Position numbers and translations under genes: made by a program. DNA of 64,000 nucleotides from Chthoniobacterales bacterium (GTDB lineage Bacteria > Verrucomicrobiota > Verrucomicrobiia > Chthoniobacterales > UBA10450), in the NCBI GenBank assembly GCA_035274845.1, contig DATENU010000002.1, positions 1 through 64,000 on the forward strand, written 5' to 3'. Shown in pieces: positions 52,080 through 60,564 of this stretch. The first letter of the stretch is position 1, and each line of letters begins with the position of its first letter. A model generated the notes under the pieces. It searched no databases and had not been told where the DNA came from. It saw only the letters and a program-made list of their open reading frames with translations.

Positions 52080-53601
52080 TTGAATTGCGCGGTTTGCGGG
52101 CAGGGCCTCGCCCCAATTCCTCGCGAAGAATCCGGATCACTTCCCTCTGCGCCTCGGGATTGTTAAAAGCGTTGTGTCCGCTTCGGACGATCAGCTCTGA
52201 CGATGCGCCGCCGAGATGCGCGCTCGAGTAGGCAACGACGCCGTCACTTGCCCCGCCGTCGTGCTTTTGCCCGATGATGTTGTGAAATGGCACCGCGATC
52301 GGCAAACGCGCGGCCGCGAGCAACGTTGGATTGCGGGGCGAAAGGGTGTGCACTGAGGTGAAGTTCAGTTGTTTGAAAAAGGCGGCTCCTTCCGTCGTTG
52401 TGACCCCCGTGTTCGCCTGGTCAACCTCCGCGAACCCATTTTGCAATTCGTTGGGCAATCGAATGAGCGACTGCGCGAAGCCCCCGATCCAGGAGTCGGC
52501 CATCGAGCTGCCCCGATGCGGAGTGGATATGAAGATCGCGCGAACCACGCGGGGATTACGCTGGAAGAACAAGCCGCGCCGCAACAGCTGGATCGTCTCG
52601 GGATTGCCGCGCAATTATTCTGGCGGAACGACGAAGAGACTCGTCCAGAGCCGATCGCCGCTCGAACTGACGAGCGTATGCGTGAGCAACCCGCCCATGC
52701 TGTGGCCAACCACGACAATGCGGTGCGTCGCAAAATCGTCGTCGTTGGGATCGACCAGGCGGACCGTCCGCTCGAGTTGCTGGCGGAGCCTGAGGGCGTT
52801 CAGCAGAACCGGCGTGCCGGTACTATAATAAAAGTGCCAGAATTGAAAACGCCGGGCGATTTCTGGGTCGCTTTCGAGGGCCGTCACGAGTTTCAAGAAG
52901 GTGACAGGCGTCGACTGCAATCCGTGCACCAGCAAAATGGGGATCTTGTCCGGATCGTAGGGCTGGGTCAGAACAATCTCCGCTTTCGCGCGAACGTCCG
53001 GATGGAGCAGGTTCGTCAGTCCGCTTTGCGCGACGGTCCGGGCGCGACGGACGAGCATTGAAGTTGCGGCGGCTTTGTCGGTGGCAAGCGGATAGATCGA
53101 TCGACCCAGCGCGATTTCGTTCGCGGCTGGAAGGAAGGATAGATGCGCTCGGTTGTGCACTCGCCGGTAGACTGCTGTCGCGGGGAGAAACATCCCAGCG
53201 CGCGGATAAATCGGGGCGCGACCGGTGTCGTATTCGAGGACGACCGGCGCGCCAAGCGCCGAAAGCTCGTTTCGCGGCGGCGTTGTCGGAACAGCGTGAT
53301 AGCGAACCAGCGGCAGTTTCATGGCCGGCTCGTCGATCGTTATTCCAGTGTCGCGCAGCTCGCTGTGTAATTCTGCCGGAGTGGCAAGATTGAGATCTCG
53401 CGCGATAGAACCGAGCGTCGCGTTGTATGCCCGGGTGTGATCTGGCGCCAACTGCCGATAAGAGGATTCGGCCGCCGCGATATCGTGGCGAAGATGGTCC
53501 GGTGAAGCAACCCGCGTCGAAGCGCAACCGGCAAACACCAGAAACGCTGCGGCAATCGCGAGCCTGCCAGCTCTTTCGGTCTTCATTCGGTTAATGCGCA
53601 T
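52054..53601 (-). pseudogene. alpha/beta hydrolase interrupted by an in-frame stop
   Basis: One continuous frame runs from ATG 53601 (or 53586) to 52054 but has TAA at 52615-52617 after FVVPPE. The first part has a lipobox (LVFAGC), LLVHGLQSTP and VVGHSMGGLLTH (nucleophile Ser). After the stop come IFISTPHRGSSMADSW, KHDGGASDGVVAYSS and SGHNAFNNPEAQREV (acid and His). Homologues, as I recall them, read VPPEKL where this has VPPE-stop-L, so one AAA or AAG to TAA change would explain it. The short product would lack its catalytic His. A TTG directly after the stop could restart translation. It is coupled to the small ORF at 53591. Confidence 0.8.
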
Positions 53602-53794
53602 GGCCTTGTTCGAACGCCAGGGAAAAACCAAGCAATTGGGCGAGACGCGATTCGTAGGAGTCACAGGTTGGACAATCGCCATTTGCTTCAATCCATTCCG
53701 GGTGCTGCGTGCGGAGCGCATCGTGCATCTCACGCTGAAGCCCGACATAGGTCGCGCCTTGAGTGGCCGAATTCGTCGATCCGGTCGTATTCAT
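53591..53794 (-). CDS. 67-residue small protein of the coupled operon
   Basis: MNTTGSTNSATQGATYVGLQ, then helical REMHDALRTQHPEWIEANGDCPTCDSYESRLAQLLGF. A CPTC motif lies in the middle and could bind metal or form a disulfide. Its ATG overlaps the upstream TGA (ATGA) and its end overlaps the hydrolase start. No family is recognised. Confidence 0.6.
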   Translation of the reverse strand: MNTTGSTNSATQGATYVGLQREMHDALRTQHPEWIEANGDCPTCDSYESRLAQLLGFSLAFEQGHAH

Positions 53795-53964
53795 CGGTAA
53801 CCCCACACGTTCTCGCGCTGCGGAATCGGACTGAAGATGCGGTCCCAACTGCTGCCCGAATTAAAGAGCGCCATGCTCAACACCAGCATCGGGTCGTGTC
53901 GCCGGCACCCGTAAAGCCATCGTAACCTTGGTGATTTCCTTTGATTCTTTTTGGTGGTGTTCAT
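53791..53964 (-). CDS. 57-residue small protein of the coupled operon
   Basis: MNTTKKNQRKSPRLRWLYGC, then RRHDPMLVLSMALFNSGSSW and a polar tail RIFSPIPQRENVWGYR. The N-terminus is basic and the middle weakly hydrophobic. It starts at TAATG with the upstream ORF and ends at ATGA with the next, so translation is coupled at both ends. No family is recognised. Confidence 0.55.
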   Translation of the reverse strand: MNTTKKNQRKSPRLRWLYGCRRHDPMLVLSMALFNSGSSWDRIFSPIPQRENVWGYR

Positions 53965-54074
53965 TAGCGACCTCCGACAAGTTTGCGGCTCTGATCGCCA
54001 CGGCCATTCGCGTTTTCGCCAGTAATCGTGAACAGCGCGAGAACCAGGGCCCACAGGATTGATATCGTGCTCAT
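53964..54074 (-). CDS. 36-residue leader-like peptide of the coupled operon
   Basis: MSTISILWALVLALFTITGE is a hydrophobic N-terminus like a signal anchor, followed by NANGRGDQSRKLVGGR. It is the first ORF after the 47-bp element at 54103 (28 bp away) and its TAA overlaps the next ATG (TAATG). Short length makes the call depend on coupling and position. Confidence 0.5.
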   Translation of the reverse strand: MSTISILWALVLALFTITGENANGRGDQSRKLVGGR

Positions 54075-54102
54075 GGCCCGACAATGCGGCCACGACGTGG
54101 GT

Positions 54103-54149
54103 CTTGGGAAAGACTACGTTTCTTGTCTCAGCATAACCAACAGGCATGC
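54103..54149 (-). promoter_or_regulatory. 47-bp conserved element, copy 3
   Basis: Plus-strand core GGGAAAGACTACGTTTCTT, then CTCAGCATA and AGGCATGC. It lies 28 bp upstream of the 36-residue ORF, the same spacing as copy 2 to its gene, and separates this operon from the end of the MFS gene. Confidence 0.7.
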
Positions 54150-54194
54150 TGCGCGGCCGGTTACTTGTTTCGTGACGCGAGGGAGTCGCAGCTT

Positions 54195-55805
54195 CTAATC
54201 CTCGCGATTCTCCTGAACTCGCGGAGCAATCATGAACAAGGCGGTGATCGCGCTCGCCAGCGCCAAGCCCGCGCCCATGACGGCAATTACGCGGAAGCCG
54301 GCGACGAATGATTGGTCGATCGCGGCGCGGAGTTGATCGCGCGTTTCAGCAATGAGATCGGAGGGAATTTCGGCGCCGGCAAGCTTTGCTTGTTGATCCT
54401 CGATCGCCTGCCCGGCGGTTGGCGGCAGATGAAGAGAGGCCACTCGCGGGGCGAGATGCTGTTGAAAGGTATGGAGCATGACGGCACCGAAGATCGCGAT
54501 CGCAAGCAGACCGGCGGCCCGCGCGACGGCATTGTTGATCCCCGATGCAACTCCCGCGCGATCCTGCGGGACTGCGTTCATCACAGTGGTCGTAAGTGGC
54601 GCCACGCTGATGGCCATTCCAATCCCGAGCACTGCCACCGCGGGAAAGAACGCCGACCAGTAGCTGCCGCCGATTGATGGTCGCGCAAAGAGAGCAAAAC
54701 CCGCTGCGGCGATCAAAGGCCCGATGACGAGGGGCAATCTCGGACCAAACCGCGCCACCAGTCCACCGGCCCAGCGCGAAAGCAACGATATGATAAGGAT
54801 AAGCGGAAGCAGGGCCGCGCCGGCGGCGGTCGGCGTGTAATGTTGGACCTGGATGAGATTGAGCGGGAGAAAGAAAAAGGTCGCGCCCAGCGCTCCGTAC
54901 AGGAAGAGCGTTACCAGATTCGCCCCGGTGAAAGCAGGCGAGCGGAAAAGTTCCAGCGGCACCATCGGCGCCTGGTTGCGCGCTTCCCAGACGACAAAAG
55001 CTGTCAGCAACAGCGCCGCGAGAACGAGAGCGATCATCGCCGTTGATTGGGCGACACCCGGCCGGGCCGATTCGATCAGTCCATAAACCAGCGCGCCCAA
55101 ACCAGCTGCGACCAGGACCGCGCCTAACAAGTCCAGCGGCGTTTTCGCCGGGTTGGATGTCTCCGGAACATGACGCAGAGAAATCGCGATGACCACGAGC
55201 GCGAGCGGCACGTTGATGAAAAAGACAGCGCGCCAGGAAAGATGCTCAATGATCCAACCGCCCAGGGCCGGTCCAATCGCCGCCGTAATCGCGCTAAAGC
55301 CCGACCATGTGCCGATGGCGCGTCCGCGATCCTGTTCCCGAAACGAGCTGGAGATAATCGCCAGACTCCCAGGGACGAGTAACGCAGCGCCCAAACCTTG
55401 GAGTGCGCGAGCCGCAATCAGCTGCCAGATACCGAGGGCGAGCCCGCACCAGGCGGAGGCGAGTGCGAAAATGGCGATACCGATCAGGAAAATGCGCCGG
55501 CGCCCGTAATGATCACCTAACGCACCGCCAATGAGGAGCAGCGCCGAGAGCAGGAGCAGGTACGCCTCGACAACCCATTGCACATCGGCGACCCCGACGT
55601 GCAACTCGTTCTGGAGCGCAGGCAAAGCGACGTTTACGACGGTGCCGTCGATGAACGCCATGCTCGACCCGAGGATGGTCGCGGCCAGGACCCAGCGCTC
55701 GGCTTTTTTTCCGCAGGGCGAAATCGTCGGGCCCGTGCTTATCGTTGCTTCAGGGCAAGGCTGGAGCACAGGGAGAGCATGGAACTTGCAGTCCATGCCG
55801 TCCAC
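54195..55805 (-). CDS. DHA2-family MFS multidrug exporter (EmrB/QacA-like)
   Basis: The protein has up to 536 residues and about 14 helices. DHA2 motifs are SSMAFIDGTVVNVALP, GDHYGRRRIFLIG (motif A), LVPGSLAIISSSF, and GPALGGWIIEHLSWR (motif C). The first ~32 residues are Cys- and Pro-rich and unlike the family. A later start cannot be chosen from the sequence. The antiporter would export hydrophobic or cationic compounds. It is the last gene of the seven-gene minus-strand operon starting at 61200. Confidence 0.9.
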   Translation of the reverse strand: MDGMDCKFHALPVLQPCPEATISTGPTISPCGKKAERWVLAATILGSSMAFIDGTVVNVALPALQNELHVGVADVQWVVEAYLLLLSALLLIGGALGDHYGRRRIFLIGIAIFALASAWCGLALGIWQLIAARALQGLGAALLVPGSLAIISSSFREQDRGRAIGTWSGFSAITAAIGPALGGWIIEHLSWRAVFFINVPLALVVIAISLRHVPETSNPAKTPLDLLGAVLVAAGLGALVYGLIESARPGVAQSTAMIALVLAALLLTAFVVWEARNQAPMVPLELFRSPAFTGANLVTLFLYGALGATFFFLPLNLIQVQHYTPTAAGAALLPLILIISLLSRWAGGLVARFGPRLPLVIGPLIAAAGFALFARPSIGGSYWSAFFPAVAVLGIGMAISVAPLTTTVMNAVPQDRAGVASGINNAVARAAGLLAIAIFGAVMLHTFQQHLAPRVASLHLPPTAGQAIEDQQAKLAGAEIPSDLIAETRDQLRAAIDQSFVAGFRVIAVMGAGLALASAITALFMIAPRVQENRED

Positions 55806-55876
55806 CGCAATTGGGGATCGCGCTTCTCTTCTTCGCTGCGCTCGCGCGAGGGTACGCCGTTGCGGCAGCTCGCGGC

Positions 55877-56887
55877 TCAGCTCGTCAGTTCGCGTGGCGT
55901 GACGATCAGGAAGAACTTCTCTTTGCCACGAATGACCATCATCGGTGAGGTGATGCCGATTTCAGACGCAACGAGCTGTTTGTGCAGATCGTCGATAGTC
56001 GCAATGGCCTGACCTTTGAAACCGACGACGATGTCGCCCTCGCGGAGCCCGGCGACGGCGGCCGGACTATTGCGATTGATCTCGGTGACCTGCACGCCCG
56101 TCTTCACCGGCAAATTGTGGAATCGCACCAAGCGGGGATGCAGCGGCACATTCTGTCCGGCGAAACCAATCGAGCTTCGCCGGATACGCCCATCACGGAT
56201 CAACCACCCGGCGACAAAATGAGCGGTGTTGCTCGCGATCGCGAAACAAATTCCCTGCGCCGGAAGAATCACCGCGGTATTGACTCCGATGACTTCGCCC
56301 GCGCTGTTCAATAACGGACCGCCGGAGTTTCCGGGATTGAGCGCCGCATCGGTTTGGATGATGTCGTCCATCAACCGCCCGGACTCCGAGCGCATCGACC
56401 GCCCGAGCGCGCTCACGATTCCCGCGGTGACCGTTTGATGAAAGCCGTAGGGCGAGCCAACTGCCACCGCGATTTGGCCGATGCGAATGGCGGCCGAGTT
56501 CGCAAACCGTGCGTGTTGCAGCTCCGGCGCGTCGATCCGGATGACAGCAAGATCGGTTTCCGGATCTCGCCCGATCAATTCCGCTCCATAACGTCGGCCG
56601 TCTCGCAGCGTGACTTCCAACTCAGTTGCGTTTTCGACGACGTGATTGTTGGTCAGGATGAATCCATCCCGCGCGATGACAAAGCCCGAACCGCCGCCGC
56701 CGTGGCCTTTTCCTGTCGTAATCCGAATGTTGACAACGCTTGGCGCGACGCGGTTTACGACCGCACTGATGGTTCTTGAATACGAATCGAGCAGTTCTTC
56801 ATCGCGTAGCAGCTCCGAAGTGTTGTCGATCGGAGATGGATCGAGGTCGTGCTGGGGACAATTGTTCGAAAGCAATAATGGGTTCAT
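55877..56887 (-). CDS. HtrA/DegP-like serine protease without signal peptide
   Basis: The 336-residue protein has the trypsin-fold triad: ILTNNHVV (His), DPETDLAVIRI (Asp) and NPGNSGGPLL (Ser). A single C-terminal PDZ domain (GVQVTEINRNSPAAVAGLREGDIV) follows. The N-terminus is polar (MNPLLLSNNCPQHD) without a signal peptide or membrane helix, so the protein should be cytoplasmic, unlike DegP or DegS. It probably degrades or guards against damaged proteins. It lies 33 bp downstream of the alcohol dehydrogenase in a detoxification operon. Confidence 0.88.
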   Translation of the reverse strand: MNPLLLSNNCPQHDLDPSPIDNTSELLRDEELLDSYSRTISAVVNRVAPSVVNIRITTGKGHGGGGSGFVIARDGFILTNNHVVENATELEVTLRDGRRYGAELIGRDPETDLAVIRIDAPELQHARFANSAAIRIGQIAVAVGSPYGFHQTVTAGIVSALGRSMRSESGRLMDDIIQTDAALNPGNSGGPLLNSAGEVIGVNTAVILPAQGICFAIASNTAHFVAGWLIRDGRIRRSSIGFAGQNVPLHPRLVRFHNLPVKTGVQVTEINRNSPAAVAGLREGDIVVGFKGQAIATIDDLHKQLVASEIGITSPMMVIRGKEKFFLIVTPRELTS

Positions 56888-56920
56888 GAATTCCAGCGGC
56901 AGGTAAACCTAGCACCGGCG

Positions 56921-57997
56921 TCAAGCGACGGGCCCAGGGCGGACCTGCGCGGACCGTTTAAGAGATCGCGCGGCCTGGCTTTCCATCGTCAGGACGACGC
57001 GGAACCGAACTTTGCCGCTGTGCATCTGCTCGTAAGCATCCGCGACGCGGCTGAGCGGATACTTCTCGATCATGGGATGAACGCCGGTCAGCGCGCTGAA
57101 TTCCAAGGTGTCCTGTGAATCTCGCGCTGTGCCAGAATAGGAGCCATCGATGGATCGTCGTCCGGCGATCATCGAGAACATGCCTACCGTTAACGGATCC
57201 GGTGGCGCGGCGGGAACGACCAGTTTGCCGCTGGGCGCGAGTCCGTCCACCAGCGCGGAAATCGCTTTCCCGCTCGGCGCCGTCCCGAGGATCACTCGCG
57301 CGCCGCCGAGCTTTTGGAGCTGGGCTGCGCCATCGCCAGCATCGGTATCGATGTAATGATGCGCGCCCAGTTTTTTTGCTAACTCTTCCTTATCTTTCCC
57401 GCGACCGATCGCGACCGTCCTGAATCCCATCTGCCGCGCATATTGGACGCCGAGATGCCCGAGTCCGCCGATGCCGTGCACCGCGACAAGGTCTCCTCCA
57501 CGCGCGCCCGAATTCCGGAGCGCGTTGTAAACCGTAACTCCCGCGCACATAAACGGACCAACTTCTTCCGCGGGCAGATCGTCTGGCACGGCCGCGATCG
57601 CTTCGGCGCCGACGATCATGTATTCCGCGTATCCGCCGTCGAAATCGATCCCGGTAACCTTGCGTTTGACGCACATCGCGAAATCGCCGCGCCGGCATTG
57701 GTCGCAAATGAAACAATGTCCGCCGTGCCAGCCAACTCCGACTCGCTGACCCTTGCTCCATTGCGTGACGCTACCGCCGACCTCGTCGATGCGCCCCGCG
57801 ACTTCGTGACCCGGCACGCGCGGATATTTAATCCCGGGCCAGAGACCTTCCTTGACCAGGGCATCGCTGTGGCAAATTCCACACGCGTCGATTTTCACCC
57901 GGACCTGTGACGGCCCAGGCTCCGGAATGTCGCGCTCGACCAACTCAAAATTGCCGCCCGCTTTACTGATCTGGGCCACTTTCATTTTCGTGCTCAT
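56921..57997 (-). CDS. zinc-dependent alcohol dehydrogenase
   Basis: The 358-residue enzyme has the medium-chain ADH pattern. ACGICHSD and VPGHEVAG hold the catalytic zinc, and HCFICDQCRRGDFAMC (four Cys) the structural zinc. IGGLGHLGVQYAR is the NAD(P) loop. It resembles AdhA/CAD-type aldehyde reductases. Substrate could be a range of alcohols or aldehydes. It lies 7 bp downstream of the NmrA-like gene, so they are one transcript. Confidence 0.92.
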   Translation of the reverse strand: MSTKMKVAQISKAGGNFELVERDIPEPGPSQVRVKIDACGICHSDALVKEGLWPGIKYPRVPGHEVAGRIDEVGGSVTQWSKGQRVGVGWHGGHCFICDQCRRGDFAMCVKRKVTGIDFDGGYAEYMIVGAEAIAAVPDDLPAEEVGPFMCAGVTVYNALRNSGARGGDLVAVHGIGGLGHLGVQYARQMGFRTVAIGRGKDKEELAKKLGAHHYIDTDAGDGAAQLQKLGGARVILGTAPSGKAISALVDGLAPSGKLVVPAAPPDPLTVGMFSMIAGRRSIDGSYSGTARDSQDTLEFSALTGVHPMIEKYPLSRVADAYEQMHSGKVRFRVVLTMESQAARSLKRSAQVRPGPVA

Positions 57998-58004
57998 GTT
58001 ACTC

Positions 58005-58769
58005 TTATGCGGAGCGGGTTAACCAATCTTTGAAATGCATCTTGCCGAGGCGAGGGTTGGCGCCGGGGACGAGGCTTTGATCGTTCACTTCTATCCCGAA
58101 ATAGAGCGGTTTGTCGTCGGTGACTACCTTCCGCGGGTCGCCCGTCGCACTGAGATATTGCCTGACAAGTTCGTCTTGCCGGATCTGATGAGGCCCGGCC
58201 ACTTCGATCAGGCCATTTGCCGGCTGTCCGAGAGCTACCTCCGCTACCGCGCCAGCGACATCATCCGCAGCCATCGGCTGCATTAGGACAGAGGATAACC
58301 GAATGGTTGAACCGTCCGTTCCCGACTGGGCAATGCCTTTCACGAACTCGAAGAACTGGGTGGCGTGGACGATCGTAAACGGAATCCCGGACGCCTTGAT
58401 CAGATTTTCCTGCGCCTGTTTCGCGCGGAAATAACCACTCAAGGAACCGGCGCCGCTTCCAGTCAGGCGATCGGTGCCGACTACCGACAATGCCAGGTGA
58501 TGCTTCACGCCGGCAGTTTTTTCCGCGGCGAGAAGATTGCGACCCGACGTGTCGAAAAATTCCATGGCAGGTTTGTCTTCGAACGAAGGTGAGTTTGCCA
58601 CATCGACGACGACTTGAGCGCCTGCCAGCGCTGCCGCCAGTCCTTCACCAGTCAGTGCGTTCACACCCGTGGAAGGCGACGCCGCCACGACTTCGTGGCC
58701 GCGTTGGCGAAGAATGTTTACCGCCTTTGCTCCAATGAGTCCGCTGCCTCCGATGACTACGATTTTCAT
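58005..58769 (-). CDS. NmrA-like NAD(P)-binding protein
   Basis: The 254-residue protein begins VVIGGSGLIGAKAVNILRQRGH, the glycine-rich NAD(P) loop of atypical SDRs. The catalytic YxxxK is absent, as in NmrA/NAD(P)H-binding sensor proteins. LAALAGAQVVVDVANS and FRAKQAQENLIKASGIPFTIVHATQFFEF match the group. AAGGAA stands before ATG 58769. It may sense cofactor ratio or reduce a quinone. Position in the operon suggests redox control. Confidence 0.85.
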   Translation of the reverse strand: MKIVVIGGSGLIGAKAVNILRQRGHEVVAASPSTGVNALTGEGLAAALAGAQVVVDVANSPSFEDKPAMEFFDTSGRNLLAAEKTAGVKHHLALSVVGTDRLTGSGAGSLSGYFRAKQAQENLIKASGIPFTIVHATQFFEFVKGIAQSGTDGSTIRLSSVLMQPMAADDVAGAVAEVALGQPANGLIEVAGPHQIRQDELVRQYLSATGDPRKVVTDDKPLYFGIEVNDQSLVPGANPRLGKMHFKDWLTRSA

Positions 58770-58831
58770 TTTGTTGTTCCTTTCGGTTAGTTAGGCCAAT
58801 CACCTTTCGGTTTAGTTTCATGACAACCCCC

Positions 58832-59719
58832 TCAGAGAAAGTTGATCAGCGCGTCCATCGTTTCTTTCGGCCGTTCCTCGAGAATCCAATGCCCGGTGTT
58901 CGGCAGGACGACGACCGTGACATTGTCAGCAACCAGTTTCATTTGCGCGGCGAGCTCGTTACCTAATGACTTTTCTCCTCCGATCGATAGCACCGGCATC
59001 GTCAGTCTGGTTTGCGATAGCTGAGCAAAATTTTTCGCGAGCTGGGGCCACGACGCGAAATAGGCCCACGCCGCCCGCATTCGACCCGGCTTCGAATACG
59101 CTTCGGTGTAAACCTCTCGCTCCGCTTCCGGGATCGACCGCGCCTTGTCGGTCGCGAGAACGTTCCAGAAATATTCGAAGTAAATTCGCTCCCGTCCCTG
59201 CACTAACTTCTCGGGATACTCGCCATTGAATCGAAAATGCCAGATGTTCGGCGCGTTGTAGATCGGCTCCCAACCAGGCACTCCCGGCAGAAACGCGTCC
59301 ATTACTGCGAGCTTCTCGGTTTCGGTCGGGAACTGCGCCGCGTAGGCATACGCGACCATCAATCCAATGTCATGACCGACGACGCGCGCCTTCTCGATCT
59401 TCAGCGAGCGGACCAGCGCATGAATCTTTTTCGCCGCATCGACCATATCGCTCTTGTCCGGAATCGATGAGTCGCCGATTCCCGGCAGATCCGGGGCGAT
59501 TACGGTGAACTTCTCCGCCAGCAACGGAATGAGAGGCCGCCACATTCGTGAAGTCTCCGCGAACCCGTGCAACAAGATTATCGTCTCAGGCGCTTTGCCC
59601 GCGGTCAGATAATGCAAGCGCACGTTATCGATTGTCGCGTCGCGGGCAGTGATGGGCTCCGCCGCTTGAATTGCGCCGAGTGAAACGGCAGCGGCTATGC
59701 AAAAAACAAATGAACGCAT
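58832..59719 (-). CDS. exported alpha/beta hydrolase (epoxide-hydrolase-like)
   Basis: ATG 59719 (MRSFVFCIAAAVSLGAIQA) gives a signal peptide and 295 residues, with AAGGAAGAA as RBS. An upstream ATG at 59752 adds 11 residues. ILLHGFAETSRMW is the oxyanion loop and RVVGHDIGLMVAYAYA the nucleophile elbow with Asp, as in epoxide hydrolases and haloalkane dehalogenases. LPNTGHWILEERP supplies His. The exported location is unusual for the group. It may open epoxides or cleave halogenated compounds in the periplasm. Confidence 0.85.
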   Translation of the reverse strand: MRSFVFCIAAAVSLGAIQAAEPITARDATIDNVRLHYLTAGKAPETIILLHGFAETSRMWRPLIPLLAEKFTVIAPDLPGIGDSSIPDKSDMVDAAKKIHALVRSLKIEKARVVGHDIGLMVAYAYAAQFPTETEKLAVMDAFLPGVPGWEPIYNAPNIWHFRFNGEYPEKLVQGRERIYFEYFWNVLATDKARSIPEAEREVYTEAYSKPGRMRAAWAYFASWPQLAKNFAQLSQTRLTMPVLSIGGEKSLGNELAAQMKLVADNVTVVVLPNTGHWILEERPKETMDALINFL

Positions 59720-59757
59720 GTGATGGATTCTTCCTTTCGTTATCTGCTGCAATCTAT

Positions 59758-60552
59758 TCAGACCGTAGGAATGTTTCCGCCGTCGATAACGTACTCGCTT
59801 CCAGTAATCGACGAGGCACGATCCGACGAAAGGAACGCAATCAGTTCGGCGACTTCGTCAGGACGATTCGGCCGACCGAGCGGAATGCCTCCCAGCGAAT
59901 TTATTAGATTCTGTCTGGCAGCGGCCGCATCCGTGCCGGCTTGCGTAGCGAGTCGCTCGATCAGTTTCGTCGCCGCCTCAGTTTCCGTGAATCCAGGAGC
60001 AACGCTGTTCACACGGATGCCGCGGGGACTCACTTCCTTTGAGAGTCCTTTGCTGTAATTCGTGAGAGCGGCTTTGGCTGCCGCGTATGCCAGGGTCGCT
60101 TCAGGCAGCGGCAGCGTCCGCTGAATGGATGACACGTGGACGATGACGCCGAAACCTTGCTTCAACATCGCGGGAAGAAAACCGCGATCCAGGCGCACCG
60201 CTGAAAACAAATTCAACTCGAATTCCCGCTGCCAGATTTCATCGGTCAAGGCGAGGGCGCCGCCACCGGGCGCGGAAGAACCACCTACGCTGTTGATGAG
60301 AATGTCGATTCCGCCGAGCCGCTCGAGCGCGATCTTGATAACGTGATCCGCCCCCTCGCGCGTGGCAACATCGGCTTGGATGAACTGTTCTGGATTGCCG
60401 CCGACCGGGACGGTTCTGGCTGTGGCAAGGACTTTCGCTCCGCCCTGGCGCAGGCGATTCACAACCGCCTCGCCGATCCCTTTCGTGCCGCCGGTAACGA
60501 GAATTCGTTTTCCGGTGAACTCGGCGGCGTCGATCGAAGGGTTGCCTTGCAT
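59758..60552 (-). CDS. short-chain dehydrogenase/reductase
   Basis: The 264-residue classical SDR has [17 protein letters not shown] (TGxxxGxG cofactor loop), [31 protein letters not shown] (catalytic Ser, Tyr and Lys) and [12 protein letters not shown]. It resembles FabG-like oxidoreductases. Substrate unknown. It starts 12 bp after the VOC gene and is 38 bp from the hydrolase, so all are one transcript. Confidence 0.92.
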   Translation of the reverse strand: MQGNPSIDAAEFTGKRILVTGGTKGIGEAVVNRLRQGGAKVLATARTVPVGGNPEQFIQADVATREGADHVIKIALERLGGIDILINSVGGSSAPGGGALALTDEIWQREFELNLFSAVRLDRGFLPAMLKQGFGVIVHVSSIQRTLPLPEATLAYAAAKAALTNYSKGLSKEVSPRGIRVNSVAPGFTETEAATKLIERLATQAGTDAAAARQNLINSLGGIPLGRPNRPDEVAELIAFLSSDRASSITGSEYVIDGGNIPTV

Positions 60553-60564
60553 GCTCGAACGGAG

